Source: Limanda limanda (lineage: Eukaryota; Chordata; Actinopteri; Pleuronectiformes; Pleuronectidae). Taken from it: a stretch of DNA of 64,000 nucleotides. Under the pieces are notes generated by a model, which was given only the letters and a program-made list of their open reading frames with translations, was not told the DNA's origin and did not search any database. This document shows positions 27,505 through 38,747 of the stretch, piece by piece (within the stretch, counting starts at the first letter, position 1; each line of letters starts with the position of its first letter). The DNA is taken from NCBI RefSeq assembly GCF_963576545.1, contig NC_083644.1, positions 22,333,893 to 22,397,892 of the forward strand, given 5' to 3'. The position numbers and the translations under genes were made by a program.

Positions 27505-27575
27505 GAGTCGCTCAGTCTCCAGACTTAAACCTCACTGAGCTCATGGCATGAATTGAACAGAAGATTAAAGTGTTT
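27505..27575 (+). pseudogene. possible Tc1/mariner-like transposase relic
   Basis: In the frame from 27513 the sequence reads QSPDLNLTELMA, then a stop, then IEQKIK. This resembles the SPDLNPIE block around the third catalytic acidic residue of Tc1-type transposases, with the Glu at 27537-27539 kept. There is too little sequence to be sure and no TIR was found. Confidence 0.3.
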
Positions 27576-28385
27576 GTTGGAACTTCTGAAACATTGTAAG
27601 CAAGGGCGTAATATATGAACTAATAATAATCTTCAGAAAGTACATGATTGGTGATTTGACTTATTCTCCAGTGTTGTGTTGCAAATCAGATCTTTCCTCA
27701 TACGTTGTACAGCTATTTCAGAGTTCCATTCATTCTCATCAAGCTTCGTTGTTAATACAGACATCATAGAGACAGAAAAAGAAAGAAAGAAAGCACAGGA
27801 GTAAAAGACCTTTCATGTAACCCAAACAGGCTCATATTTCTCATTTGAACATTTCCTCCCACTGTTCGTTGTAGGTGCACAAACAGAGTGGACACTTATC
27901 ACATAGTGGTGTCAGTAATAAGCACATCCTGCTGATCTAATAGTAAAAAAAAATATTTATCCCAAACTAGGTTAATATGGTTGTTTTACAGTGTTTTGCA
28001 GACATCAGAGAGAGGGAGAGAGGGAGAGAGAGAGAGTGAGATTAATAAAACATTATTAATATAATGCATTAATCATAATAGTTTTTGGTTAGTGTCAAAC
28101 ATACTCTGAGATCACACCTATAATGTACCATTTATAATGCAGTATGTATACTAAAAAGTATTGCAGTTTTAGTTGTATTTTCGAATAATAGGCTGGTAGT
28201 GTAAATCAAGTCAAAAATAATTAAGTTCAGGATTTAAAAGAGATTCACTATTTATTAGTTCTATGACATATGAGACTATGCACAGTTCAGTAAAAACGAA
28301 TACAATTGAGACATCCTCTTTGACTGGTCCTGTATTTATTGTATAACCGTATATTCAATCTATTATCTAAATTAATAATCCTTTG
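27576..28385. other. non-coding AT-rich stretch
   Basis: A short GAGA run lies at about 28008-28035. Nothing else recognised. Confidence 0.45.
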
Positions 28386-28664
28386 AGTGTCGTGGTGAGA
28401 GCTGGAGCCAATCACAGCTGACATTGGGCAAAAGGCGGGGTATCACAAGATGGACCAATAGAGACAAACAACCATTCACTCTCACATTCACACCTTGGGT
28501 CAATTTAGAGTCTCCATTTCACTTAATCCCAATCTGTTTGTGATTATACTGTGGGAGGAAGCCAGAGAAACCACATGTAAACACAGGTAGAACAAACTCC
28601 ACACACAAAGACCCGAACCAGGAACCATCTTGCTGTAAGGCCGTGCTGACCACCACACCACCTG
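28386..28664 (-). mobile_element. tRNA-derived SINE, minus strand, tail truncated
   Basis: Read on the minus strand it starts with a tRNA-like head: GGTGGTGTGGTGGTCAGCAC as the A-box region, ending near 28664, and TGGTTCGGGT as the B box at 28611-28620. The body carries CTTCCTCCCACAGT, a segment reading TCTAAATTGACCC, GGTGTGAATGTGAGAGTGAATGG and ATTGGCTCCAGC. The plus-strand wording (GTGGGAGGAAGCC, ATTCACTCTCACATTCACACC, CAATTTAGAGTC) is that of a highly abundant teleost SINE-like repeat, recalled. Full copies of that family end in a LINE-like tail containing GGATAAGCGG. Here the 3' side stops at CTCAAAGGATTATT, so the tail is lost or diverged. RNA polymerase III would be its ancestral promoter. 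Confidence 0.7.
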
Positions 28665-31320
28665 TATGTATGAAAGAAATCTAATGAAGTTATAAATATA
28701 TAATTAAAGAAAATGTGTGAATGCTGGGTCATCTTAATCATCTTTCACAGATTTGACTGACTTTGTATTTAATGACCTGAGACTCGACAAGAAAAGTCAT
28801 GAAAACTGTGCTGGCACAGATCATGCCAATAATATTATTCTCATGATATTAAGATTAATTTTCTACCCAAAGAAGAGGTAATTTTCTTTCATCATTTATA
28901 TGCAAATCAAATTCCAAAGCCCCGAAAACATATTGAGCAAGGTAATCCATCACCGTCACTGCAGAGTTATAAATTTGGTTCTATGAGTTGGAGTCATCTG
29001 CTCATTATATCACACTTATTATTGTCAGCCACCTGACACCCTCACGAAGAAGCATAAAGTTCTGGCAGGAAATTATCCCTCAAAAAAATTTGTTGCCGTA
29101 CAACTTTATTATCACTATCTTGTCTTTATGTTTTGTGGGTTGTGTGGTTAGAACAGTGGTTAATTTCAAGCTTGGTTTACCACCATAAATTTGTGCCTTA
29201 CAATTTGCAAAAAATAAGTTCATGTCCACAAATCTAATTACTTTTGGAACGCCTTATAGTGGTGGGGGAGAAAAGAAGAACTGAGCCCGGAGCCCTGAAA
29301 AAGGACTTAGACTTAAAATGATGCTGCTGGTATCACCTAGTCTTTAAAGGAATTATTATTCACCTTCACTGTGTCTGTAAAACATAACGTCAAACACAAA
29401 CAAATCATCAGTGGTCCGTGAAGAAGTGCAGCGGTAACTTTAGGCACGCCACCCACCACCTCCATATTTCACATCACCATGTCCCCCTTTTTGTCTGTGT
29501 GCCGTACATCACACCGTGCTGCTCTCATATTCTGTCAGGTCTGGCCAGGATTATTACCAAGATGGCTGCCCATGTCTGTCTCCAGCACCCTGAGGGGGTT
29601 CCTTCCCTTTTATTACATTTTTTAACACTAAGCCTTTTATACCCACACGCCTCAATATCTCCATCTTCACGTTTGAGCCCAGACTCAGACTGAAATTAGG
29701 ATCAGACAGAGAGCCCGGAGATGCGAGGAGACCGTTTTTGTGACAAATCATCGGCATAACCTGAGCTATATTCTCCTTTTTACTGCACTGATTAAAATGA
29801 TTTGCCTCCGAGTTACGCCATAATTGATCTGCATATTGAACCGTGTTGTTGCATTAGTTCTTACATTATTCATATATTGCAGAGAGCGGGGACGTGTGAA
29901 ACTCCATCAATCCAGCCTCTGTCTGATTCACTCGATCAAGTTGTGAGAGCAACATAACCTTCCTCCTGTATAAAGCTGCGTTTTAAAACCTGTTTTTCTT
30001 CATTTAGTGAAGAAATATGTGTGAAAGTTTAAGAGCAGCGACCAAACTGTTTCATCTCAGCAGCCATCTGTGACCCTACAATGAAACGAATATGAATTCA
30101 TCACATGAGACGTTCTGCATGTTGTGTAACATTTCTTCGTAAATTATTGATTACACGTGTGATTACACTCTGGACGCTGTTACGCAACGCGGAATCCCAA
30201 GATCCCCGGTGCTATATTCAGATGCTCAGAGCTGCTGGTCACAAGACTCCACACCACTCAGGAAAAGAAAAAACAAAAAAACAGACTAATGAATATTTGA
30301 CATGAGTTTAAGGGCAGGACCTCTACACTCTGCTGCCTCAGCTTCGCCTCCGAGCTGAACTTGAGAACACAGCTGGTCGCACGCTATATGAAAAGTGGAA
30401 GGTGTGTTAAGGTAGAAGGGAAATTACACAATCCATTCTGTTACCCGAGTTAATCGAAGCTGACAGATTGTCAATTTCATTTATGGGAGCAACTTTAAGG
30501 TTAACAATTGCAATTAGGTGTGACATGCGGTGGGTGAAGGCAATCAGTAGGGTTGGACAGTGGATCTATAGCGGCGCATATGTAATTAATGCATTCAGCT
30601 GTGCCCGTGGCAGAACAAGCGAGATGCAAAGGCTGCTTTCGAGCTGGGATAAGTCCAGCTGCAGATGTGAGCACATTTTATTGTGTGTGCAGTTAGTCTC
30701 TGTCACACCTACTTTCTCTTCCCCTGCCTGGCTGATTCTGCATGTGTGTGCATTACTGAAATAAATACGCAAGGTGAGTACACAAAGTCACACATCCCTT
30801 CCTCTACTATGCTCGTTTTTTTTCTGTGCTTGTGCGTTACTCTGCAAATACAGTATGTGCCAGGGCATGTGTGGCAGAGCTGACAGGCCGTCAGAGCCGC
30901 TGTGGCAAATGAAAGTGATGCTCAGGAGGAGTGACGCCTGGAGGAAGGCTGGGAATAAACAGCGGGATCTGTGACGCACTTTGAAGCGCACATCTGAGAG
31001 AGAGGAGGAGTAAGGATTGGGGGAAAGAGCAAGAGGAGAAGGGGTAGGAGTGAGTAGGAGGGAGCTGTTTTCAAGTCCTTATAGAGCAGATTGACCAGGC
31101 ACCAGGCACCAGGTCCACTTTCAAATGCAGAGCAGCTCAACTCTGAAGACTTAACCGGCTGCCAGAAACCCTTTCGGCATCAAACACACATTAAAGGAAA
31201 GACCTGGAAAGAAAAAAAAATCAAAGGAGGAAAGAAAAAGGAAAATGCTCCCACGAGGAGTCACTGAATATTTTGATGAGCATGAACATGATGTGCATCA
31301 TATGTTGTGACCTTCACACT
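28665..31320. other. non-coding stretch with enhancer-like patches
   Basis: An octamer ATGCAAAT lies near 28900. Candidate regulatory patches occur at about 29780-29880 and about 30425-30690. The latter holds TGACAGATTGTCA (30461-30473) and TAATTAATGCATT (30583-30595), TALE- and homeodomain-type words. There is no gene. Frames of 91-98 codons here look random. Confidence 0.3.
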
Positions 31321-31530
31321 CACCACATCTCAACACAAGTGAACACCTATGGGAGATTATGGACTGATGCGTTGGACACGTCTGCCAACATCAACACACT
31401 ACATGAGGGAATATCGTAAGGAGAAAGGTGTCCACCTCTCCAATAGAGTCCAGAAACTTGTCAAATCAATGCTAGTGGGCACTGAGGCTGTTCCAGCAGC
31501 TTGTGGTGGCCCGACTAGCTTCTTCTCAAC
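31321..31530 (+). pseudogene. decayed Tc1/mariner transposase, C-terminal part
   Basis: The frame at 31335-31358 reads TSEHLWEIMD then a stop, matching the NPIEHLWE block of Tc1-family transposases, with the catalytic Glu at 31341-31343. One frameshift later, from 31403, the sequence reads MREYRKEKGVHLSNR, then QKLVKSM and EAVPAACGGPT. This corresponds to the C-terminal region in which fish Tc1 transposases have an LVxSM block and end near GGxT. At least one stop and one frameshift disable it. The DNA-binding domain and first two Asp residues are missing and no TIR was found, so it is an old, 5'-truncated remnant. Confidence 0.7.
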
Positions 31531-32922
31531 TGGTCCAAATGACTGCCAACATCTGAAAAACATCTGTTTTCCTCATTGACGTTGAATATGACTCCTTTAC
31601 TATCTTTGAAATAAAAGAGACACATGTGCCTGCAGAGCAAAGCTTCTATGAGATTGTCTTCTGACAGATAAAAGTAGCAGGAACAATCAGATACGATGAT
31701 GAACTATCAGATAAGACTGCTGTGGCTGCAGCAACACCTACAGGCAGAGGACAGAGGATCAAACACTGACAACATTTCCTACAAGTTTTGTCACAAGAAG
31801 AAGAAACTCTGCAGTACAAATTCAGGTTTTCAAGAATGCATTTACTGCAGTGTAGGATTAGGGTCATGTTGTTGTAGCAGCATGATAAGAAGAGCAGAGA
31901 TTACCGATATTCTTATCTAAAGCACAGCACCACTCACACAGGACTAGTCTGCTCTTGGAGGAGTGTGAACCCACTGTTATCTGTGTGTATCTGCATGCAG
32001 TATGTGTGATGTGTATTAACAGAGGCGTGTTTATCATCATTTTTTGGGTCATGTCATCAGAGAGGGACGTGAAGCTGATTTACTTGAGTTTACTCTCAAA
32101 GCTACAAAATGTACAGTGCACATCTAATCATAACGTGTCTGCTTTGCTCTGGGTGTGTTGTGTACTGTAGCATTAAATAGCAGTACAAAAGCAAAGCAAA
32201 CCAAACTACTGTTTATAGTTGGCAGGATCATTTCACAAATATTCATCCACATCGTTTAGAGAGGAGACCTAATGGTTATCTGGTGCAGCCAGTCAGAGTA
32301 ATAACCTGCGCACACACACTTGTCAAAATCAACCATAACTTATAGAAATTGTGTTTATACTGAGATAATTTGCAGGAAATAAAACAGCTGTCTCTGGATG
32401 ATGTGTCCTATTTTAGACACAAGTCATACAGAGGACATCCTGGTCAATGATTGTGTTACAAAGTTTGATTTGTGACACCAATGACCGGAATTCCAACCCT
32501 GATTCTGGGGAGGTTTAGGCAGTAACAGCATTTTGCATAGAGGTTAGCGATAAACCACTGTCTACATGGTAAATGGACACTATCCTTGTAAGTTATGAAT
32601 CTTAGTATGACGGGAACAATGAGGTAGGTCAAGTAATGTTTCAATAAATGTTGGGAATGAACACAGGAAGGAGGGGGGGGGGGGTGGACTGACAGGTCAG
32701 TAAATGTAATGAAAGGCACAGACAAGTGAATTTCCTGTAGAGATGTGATGTCGCATGAGGAAAAAAAAAAGTCTTTCCAGAGGGACATTTGTCATTTAAC
32801 CTGGAAGACAAGGTGGTTAAAAGTTAACACAAAAAACCTGTCCTCTCTTTTTCTTCAGGTCACTTTGGACTTTAATATTTAACCAAGACCTTGATTATTT
32901 AATATGTTACTGAACAAACTAC
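31531..32922. other. non-coding stretch before the LINE
   Basis: No gene or named repeat recognised. A poly-G run occurs at about 32675-32684 and a poly-A run at 32761-32770. Confidence 0.45.
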
Positions 32923-35900
32923 GTGGCACCCCCCCTCTCTTCATCTCATGGGCCCACCACCTGTGGGAAGACCCGTTGGGGTCGGGTGCGCAGCCACATG
33001 GGTGGCAGCGAAGGTCAGGGGTCTCGACGGACCAGACCCGGGCGGCAGAAGCTGGCTCTGGGGACGTGGAACGTCACCTCGCTGTGGGGAAAGGAGCCGG
33101 AGCTTGTGAGAGAGGTGGAGCGCTACCAGTTAGATCTGGTGGGGCTTACCTCCACGCACAGTCTCGGCTCTGGTACCGTACTCCTGGATAAGGGTTGGAC
33201 TCTATTCTTCTCCGGAGTTGCCAAGGGCGTGAGGCGCCGGGCGGGTGTGGGGATACTCATAAATCCCCGGCTGAGCGCCGCGGTGTTGGAGTTTACCCCG
33301 GTAGACGAGAGGGTCGCCTCCCTGCGCCTAAGGGTTGTAGGGGGGAAAACTCTGACTGTTGTTTGTGCGTATGCACCAAACAGCAGCTCAGAGTACTCGG
33401 CCTTCTTGGAGACCCTGAATGGAGTCCTGCATGGGGCTCCAGTAGGGGACTCCGTAGTTCTGCTGGGTGACTTCAACGCCCACGTGGGCAACGATGGAGA
33501 TACCTGGAGAGGCGTGGTGGGGAGGAACGGCCTCCCTGATCTGAACCCGAGCGGTCGTTTGTTATTGGACTTCTGTGCTAGTCATGGATTATCCATAACA
33601 AACACCATGTTCGAACATAAGGGTGCTCATAAGTGTACCTGGTACCAGAGTACCCTAGGCCGAAGATCAATGATCGATTTTGTGATCGTGTCATCTGATC
33701 TGAGGCCGCATGTTTTGGACACTCGGGTAAAGAGAGGGGCGGAACTGTCAACCGACCACCATCTGGTTGTGAGTTGGATCAGGGAATGGGGGAAATTTCC
33801 GGATAGACCTGGTAAGCCCAAACGAGTAGTGCGGGTGAACTGGGAACGTCTGGAGGAGGCCCCCGTCCTAGGTATCTTCAACTCACACCTCCGGCGGAGT
33901 TTTTCTGGCATTCCTGTGGAGGTTGGGGACATTGAGCCGGAGTGGGCGGTGTTCAAAGCCTCCATTGCTGAAGCTGCGGCGGCTAGCTGTGGCCTCAGGG
34001 TCTTAGGTTCCTCAAGGGGCGGTAACCCTCGGACACCGTGGTGGACACCGGTGGTCAGGGAAGCCGTCCGATTGAAGAAGGAGGCCTTCCGGGATATGAT
34101 ATCCTGGAGGACTCCTGACTCGGTTGCAGGGTACCGACAGGCCCGAAGGGCTGCAGCTGCTGCCGTGTCGGAGGCTAAGCAGCGGGTGTGGGAGAAGTTC
34201 GGAGAGGTCATGGAGAAGGACTTTCGGTCGGCACCAAAGTGTTTCTGGAAGACCATCCGGCACCTCAGGAGGGGGAAACGGGGAACCATCCAAGCTGTGT
34301 ACAGTAAGGATGGGACTCTGTTGACCTCAACTGAGGAGGTCGTCGGACGTTGGAAGGAACACTTTGAGGAACTCCTGAATCCGAATAACACGCCCTCTAT
34401 GTTGGAGGCAGAGCTCGAGGTTGATGGTGTTTCGTCGTCAATTTCCCTGGTGGAGGTCACTGAGGTAGTCAAACATCTCCGCAGTGGCAAAGCCCCAGGG
34501 ATTGATGAGATCCAGCCAGAAATGCTAAAGGCTCTGGGTGTTGAGGGGCTGTCATGGTTGACACGCCTATTCAACATCGCGTGGGAGTCGGGTACAGTGC
34601 CAAAGGAGTGGCAAACCGGGGTGGTGGTTCCCCTGTTCAAAAAGGGGGACCAGAGAGTGTGTACCAATTATCGGGGTATCACACTTCTCAGCCTCCCTGG
34701 TAAAGTCTACTCCAAGGTGCTGGAAAGGAGGGTTCGGCCGATCGTCGAACCTCAGATTGAAGAGGAACAATGCGGTTTTCGCCCCGGACGTGGAACTACG
34801 GACCAGCTCTTCACTCTCGCAAGGATCCTGGAGGGGGCCTGGGAGTATGCCCATCCGGTCCACTTGTGTTTTGTGGATCTGGAGAAGGCGTATGACCGGG
34901 TCCCCCGGGAGAAACTGTGGGAGGTGCTGCGGGAGTATGGGGTAAGGGGGTCTCTCCTCAGGGCCATCCAATCCCTGTACTCCCAAAGCGAGAGCTGTGT
35001 TCGGGTCCTCGGTAGCCAGTCAGTTTCGTTCTCAGTGGGTGCTGGTCTCCGCCAGGGCTGCGCCTTGTCACCAATCCTGTTTGTGATATACATGGACAGG
35101 ATATCGAGGCGTAGTCGTGGTGGGGAGGGGTTGCAGTTCGGTGGTCTGAGGATCTCGTCACTGCTTTTTGCGGATGATGTGGTCCTCATTGGATCATCGG
35201 CTTGTGACCTTCAGCACTCACTGGATCGGCTGGCGGCCGAGTGTGAAGCGGCTGGGATGAGGATCAGCACCACTAAATCTGAGGCCATGACTCTTAGCAG
35301 GAAACCGATGGATTGCTTACTCCGGGTAGGAAATGAGTCCTTAGCCCAAGTGAAGGAGTTCAAGTACCTCGGGGTCTTGTTCGCGAGTGAGGGTACTATG
35401 GAGCGTGAGATTGGCCGGAGAATCGGAGCAGCGGGGGCGGTATTGCGTTCGCTTTACCGCACCGTTGTAACGAAAAGAGAGCTGAGCCGCAAGGCAAAGC
35501 TCTCGATCTACCGGTCGATCTTCGTTCCTATCCTCACCTATGGTCATGAGGGCTGGGTGATGACCGAAAGGACGAGATCGCGGGTACAAGCGGCCGAGAT
35601 GAGTTTTCTCAGAAGGGTGGCTGGCGTCTCCCTTAGAGATAGGGTGAGAAGCTCAGTCATCCGTGAGGGACTCGGATTAGAGCCGCTGCTCCTTTACTTA
35701 GAAAGGAGTCAGCTGAGGTGGTTCGGGCATCTGGTAAGGATGCCCACTGGGCGCCTCCCTTGGGAGGTGTTTCAGGCACGTCCAGTGGGGAGGAGACCTC
35801 GGGGAAGACCCAGGACTAGGTGGAGAGATTATATCTCAACACTGGCCTGGGAACGCCTCGGGATCCCCCCGTCAGAGCTGGTCAATGTGGCCCGGGAAAG

Positions 35901-35955
35901 GGAAGTCTGGGGCCCCCTGCTTGAGCTGCTCCCCCCGCGACCCGACCCCGGATAA
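32923..35955 (+). CDS. RTE-type endonuclease/reverse transcriptase, intact 1010-residue ORF
   Basis: The protein would nick target DNA and copy the element RNA into the nick (target-primed reverse transcription) in the nucleus. The N-terminal exonuclease-endonuclease-phosphatase domain spans about 44-286: TWNVTSL at 48-54, VGLTSTH at 73-79, GDFNAHVG at 182-189, IDF at 251-253, STDHH at 276-280. The reverse transcriptase spans about 555-825: NYRGITLLS at 582-590, [10 protein letters not shown] at 619-628, motif [11 protein letters not shown] at 650-659, motif [11 protein letters not shown] at 708-717, motif C FADD at 749-752, and FKYLGV at 813-818. The C-terminal part has the RTE-type block [10 protein letters not shown] (931-940) and a basic stretch [15 protein letters not shown] (956-970). 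There is no stop or frameshift. The length fits a nearly complete RTE ORF, although the first ATG may only be the first one left after truncation. Odd point: position 77 is Ser where APE-type endonucleases carry the metal-binding Glu. Long minus-strand frames inside it are shadows. Confidence 0.93.
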   Translation: MAPPLSSSHGPTTCGKTRWGRVRSHMGGSEGQGSRRTRPGRQKLALGTWNVTSLWGKEPELVREVERYQLDLVGLTSTHSLGSGTVLLDKGWTLFFSGVAKGVRRRAGVGILINPRLSAAVLEFTPVDERVASLRLRVVGGKTLTVVCAYAPNSSSEYSAFLETLNGVLHGAPVGDSVVLLGDFNAHVGNDGDTWRGVVGRNGLPDLNPSGRLLLDFCASHGLSITNTMFEHKGAHKCTWYQSTLGRRSMIDFVIVSSDLRPHVLDTRVKRGAELSTDHHLVVSWIREWGKFPDRPGKPKRVVRVNWERLEEAPVLGIFNSHLRRSFSGIPVEVGDIEPEWAVFKASIAEAAAASCGLRVLGSSRGGNPRTPWWTPVVREAVRLKKEAFRDMISWRTPDSVAGYRQARRAAAAAVSEAKQRVWEKFGEVMEKDFRSAPKCFWKTIRHLRRGKRGTIQAVYSKDGTLLTSTEEVVGRWKEHFEELLNPNNTPSMLEAELEVDGVSSSISLVEVTEVVKHLRSGKAPGIDEIQPEMLKALGVEGLSWLTRLFNIAWESGTVPKEWQTGVVVPLFKKGDQRVCTNYRGITLLSLPGKVYSKVLERRVRPIVEPQIEEEQCGFRPGRGTTDQLFTLARILEGAWEYAHPVHLCFVDLEKAYDRVPREKLWEVLREYGVRGSLLRAIQSLYSQSESCVRVLGSQSVSFSVGAGLRQGCALSPILFVIYMDRISRRSRGGEGLQFGGLRISSLLFADDVVLIGSSACDLQHSLDRLAAECEAAGMRISTTKSEAMTLSRKPMDCLLRVGNESLAQVKEFKYLGVLFASEGTMEREIGRRIGAAGAVLRSLYRTVVTKRELSRKAKLSIYRSIFVPILTYGHEGWVMTERTRSRVQAAEMSFLRRVAGVSLRDRVRSSVIREGLGLEPLLLYLERSQLRWFGHLVRMPTGRLPWEVFQARPVGRRPRGRPRTRWRDYISTLAWERLGIPPSELVNVAREREVWGPLLELLPPRPDPG

Positions 35956-35985
35956 GCGGATGAAGATGAGATGATGAGATGAGAT
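32923..35985 (+). mobile_element. RTE-clade (Rex3-like) non-LTR retrotransposon, probably 5'-truncated
   Basis: The element comprises one long reading frame and a 3' end of only 30 bases (35956-35985). That 3' end begins GCGGATGAAG and consists of GATGA/GATGAT-type repeats. Very short 3' ends made of simple tandem repeats are typical of the RTE clade, and GATG-type tails are known from teleost Rex3. GC content and codon use differ sharply from the AT-rich flanks. The 5' limit is not visible. Homology by recall begins around the CCCACCACCTGTGGG at 32953-32967, and longer family members have further 5' sequence, so a 5' truncation is likely. No exact target-site duplication was found; a partial resemblance (TTCAGG..TCAC..TTTG) on both sides is not convincing. 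Confidence 0.85.
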
Positions 35986-36552
35986 ACATTCAGGATCACC
36001 TTTGTGTCTCTAAATTACACAGTTTGCTGACAGAAAATTCTGGACTAAAAATCTGTTCAAGAGCATCTCCATTGTGCTCGAGCTGCAAAGACATCCCTCC
36101 AAGTCCTAGTCCCAAACCAAACACAAAGAATCTAACAAAACCCTTTAATAACCACACAACAAATCTTTCATACAATGAGCTTAAGATATGTTTCATGTTC
36201 TGCAGTTTATCCATTTAATTCATGCTTTCTAGCAATATTTATTGACAGAGAAGGGATCTTACCAAATCAAACTCCAAACATAAGCTAGGTCTCTCTCTCA
36301 GGTGTGACTCAAGGCAGGAAGAAAGACCCAGGTGAATTTACCGCCCCTTTTTATAGACCCCGCCCCTTTACCTTAGGGCCCAGTGTTGGACTTCCTGTTA
36401 CCTTGCTTTCTGCATATTTAACATCCTCTAACTTTCATCCTTTTTGCTTTGGTGTGTGCATGTGTGTGCAGCGCTCCTCTCAGGTCTATGGATTTTAGTA
36501 ATAAGGAAGCTGCTGGCTACAGAAGTAAATTAATAGTTACTAAACAGAAGAC

Positions 36553-36555
<3 letters not shown>
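35986..36555. other. non-coding stretch after the LINE
   Basis: Nothing recognised; frames are short and overlapping. Confidence 0.45.

Positions 36556-36589
<34 letters not shown>
36556..36589. repeat. (CA)n microsatellite
   Basis: A CA run of about 34 bases. A second, interrupted GT array follows at about 36859-36909. Confidence 0.95.
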
Positions 36590-36591
<2 letters not shown>

Positions 36592-36858
36592 CCACATCTA
36601 CAAATATCCCTCTATCACCCTGCATGGTGCAAGGAGCAAATGAGCACACAGAGACCCACCGTGGGTCTGCGGTGGATCAGAGACAGACTCGATCCTTTCA
36701 GGGATGAGATGCTCTGAATGCAGGTCTCCCGTTATTGGACTGCCGAGTATTAACGTTTATCGCCTCAATGTATTCACCTGCACATTCTGAGTAGAGATCA
36801 GTAAACACCAGTGTGATGAAAGAGCGTCATTCAGTATGAAGTATTAGTGGGAGAAACT

Positions 36859-36909
36859 GTGTGTGTGTGTGTGTGTGTGGTCGTGTGTGTGTATGCGTGT
36901 GTGTGTGGT
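36859..36909. repeat. interrupted (GT)n microsatellite
   Basis: GT units with GGTCGT, AT and GC interruptions. Confidence 0.9.
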
Positions 36910-38129
36910 GTGTCTGTGCGGTCTTCTGAGAAGCCATCTGTGTGTTTATGTGTTTCCATGTGTGTATGCCGGGACCACGTGGGTGATCAGTGGCTCATGG
37001 AGAGTGACGGCGTGGACAGTCAGCAGGAGTGTGTCAGTGGTCGGGAGAGTTGAACTCTGGGTTATCTGACGGGGGCGGGATTTCAGCTGGGACTCGGGAT
37101 ACAGCTTTTTCTGAGGGAGCAACAACACGGCAGCAGGTCGTGGCAGCACACCCCGAAAAACTGTGGTAGACCGCCATCTTTAGTGTGGTTCTACTTAGAC
37201 CACAGATCTACACACACACACACAGCTGCTCTACAAGTGGAACAGTTTGTCAGCCGTACATTGAGTGAAAATATCTGGCTTATACAGGGTCTGAAAGTTT
37301 ATACACTCAGGTAAAGCCATTAGTAGCGATTCACTATTTAATTTGACATTTCAGGATATATTCTTACTCACTGTTGAGGCAAGGCTTTGCTTGTTGATAT
37401 TCTGGAAAATCAACAAGCATATATAGTCTCCAGTCACTGCACCTGGCCAAGAACTACACAGCAAATAAGTCCCCTAACACCTGTTGTTTCCACACCTCTG
37501 GCTCTGTAAGCAATAACAATATTTTTGCAAAGTCTGAAACTGTGAGCCTTTTAGATAAAACCGAGAAAAACACTTTCAGTTTCTCCTCTCTTCCTTGTTG
37601 CTGTTGATTAGGTGCATAACGCTATAGTCAACTTGCTTTGGCATAATTGAAACTATGGCAAATTGGCTACTAGCAGATTGTGTACACTGTGCTCTAATGA
37701 ACGTACAGACAACGATCACTGGATTGCTCTGGAGGTACAAAGAGCATTTTTTTTCTCTTCCTAAAAGTGGATATTTATTCATGATGCACATTAGTTATAA
37801 TCATGTCCTCGGGAAATGTTTATCAAACTCAATTCTAGAATATGTGTATAATTCCTGTGAGTTCACATTAGCCTCATTTATAACCCAGAGAAGGAGGATG
37901 AGTTTGAATTCAATCTGCATGCTATGGTTTAAAGGTAAAAAATAAAAATTGACAACGAACAGGGGATACGCATCAAGTTAGAACTGATTTAGTTTTGCAT
38001 GAATTGTTCTCATTACTTAAATAAACAAGTGTGGGTTAGAAAGCCATGGCCTGGTCTGATAACTGCACATATGCACACTGCTCTTCAACTGTTCTGTATG
38101 TTTCCACATAAAGTGTGAATGTGTGCATG
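36910..38129. other. non-coding stretch with a small perfect hairpin
   Basis: TGCTTGTTGAT (37388-37398) and ATCAACAAGCA (37409-37419) form an 11-bp perfect inverted repeat with a 10-base loop. Nothing else was recognised. Confidence 0.5.
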
Positions 38130-38155
38130 CGTGTGTGTGTGTGTGTGTGTATGTG

Positions 38156-38190
<35 letters not shown>

Positions 38191-38204
38191 GTTTGTGTGT
38201 GTGT
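38130..38204. repeat. (GT)n microsatellite
   Basis: About 75 bases of GT with AT and TT interruptions. Confidence 0.95.
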
Positions 38205-38747
38205 CCGTACTATATTTAGCTCGGTCTGTAAAGGCTCAGCACTTTAACCTGGATTTAATCATCTAAACACACAGAGATCATAGCACCAGTCATATACTGT
38301 AGGTTATTATGTGGACAAGGCTCAGCTACACAATGACCTCTCCTCCTCCTTCCCCTGCACCGACAGCTGGAGACCTTTAGTCCACTTTGTTTCACGTCAC
38401 TCTCTCAGTTTACGTCGGTATGCAAGTTTCTTTTCTCCAATAACAAACTCACATTGTGCTCCACCTCTGTCAAAATACTGTTATTCCGCTTCATTCTTTT
38501 TCCTCTGTTCTTTTTGTGTCTTTAGATAAGAGAGAGAGAGATTTTGAACTATGCACAAACAGCCATGAAGGAAAAATCTGTACCCCCCAGAAACAAAACA
38601 TGAACTTCCTGATCCATCATCTTAAATATTTTTTTTCCTTTTGTGTTTTTATGTGATTTTTCTTTTTATGCACTCACAGATGTGGTGAGGATTTTACGAC
38701 ATGATACAAATAGTTATCTCTTTATTAAGCGTGTGTGTTGGAGCCGA
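38205..38747. other. non-coding stretch, nothing recognised
   Basis: No supported feature. Confidence 0.5.

Noticed and set aside
28600..28664. tRNA gene on the minus strand
   Set aside because: The A- and B-box-like words belong to a SINE head; no full cloverleaf with acceptor stem is present.
33627..34667. 346-codon minus-strand open frame (and other long minus frames inside the LINE)
   Set aside because: It is the antisense shadow of the GC-rich reverse transcriptase ORF, with no domain of its own.
32854..36002. Possible target-site duplication flanking the LINE (TTCAGGTCACTTTG at about 32855 and TTCAGGATCACCTTTG at about 35989)
   Set aside because: Needs two indels, while an intact young element should have an exact duplication; the left copy is also about 50 bases from the visible start of the element.
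37388..37419. 11-bp hairpin considered as a microRNA precursor
   Set aside because: Stem far too short for a pre-miRNA and no known miRNA seed was recognised.
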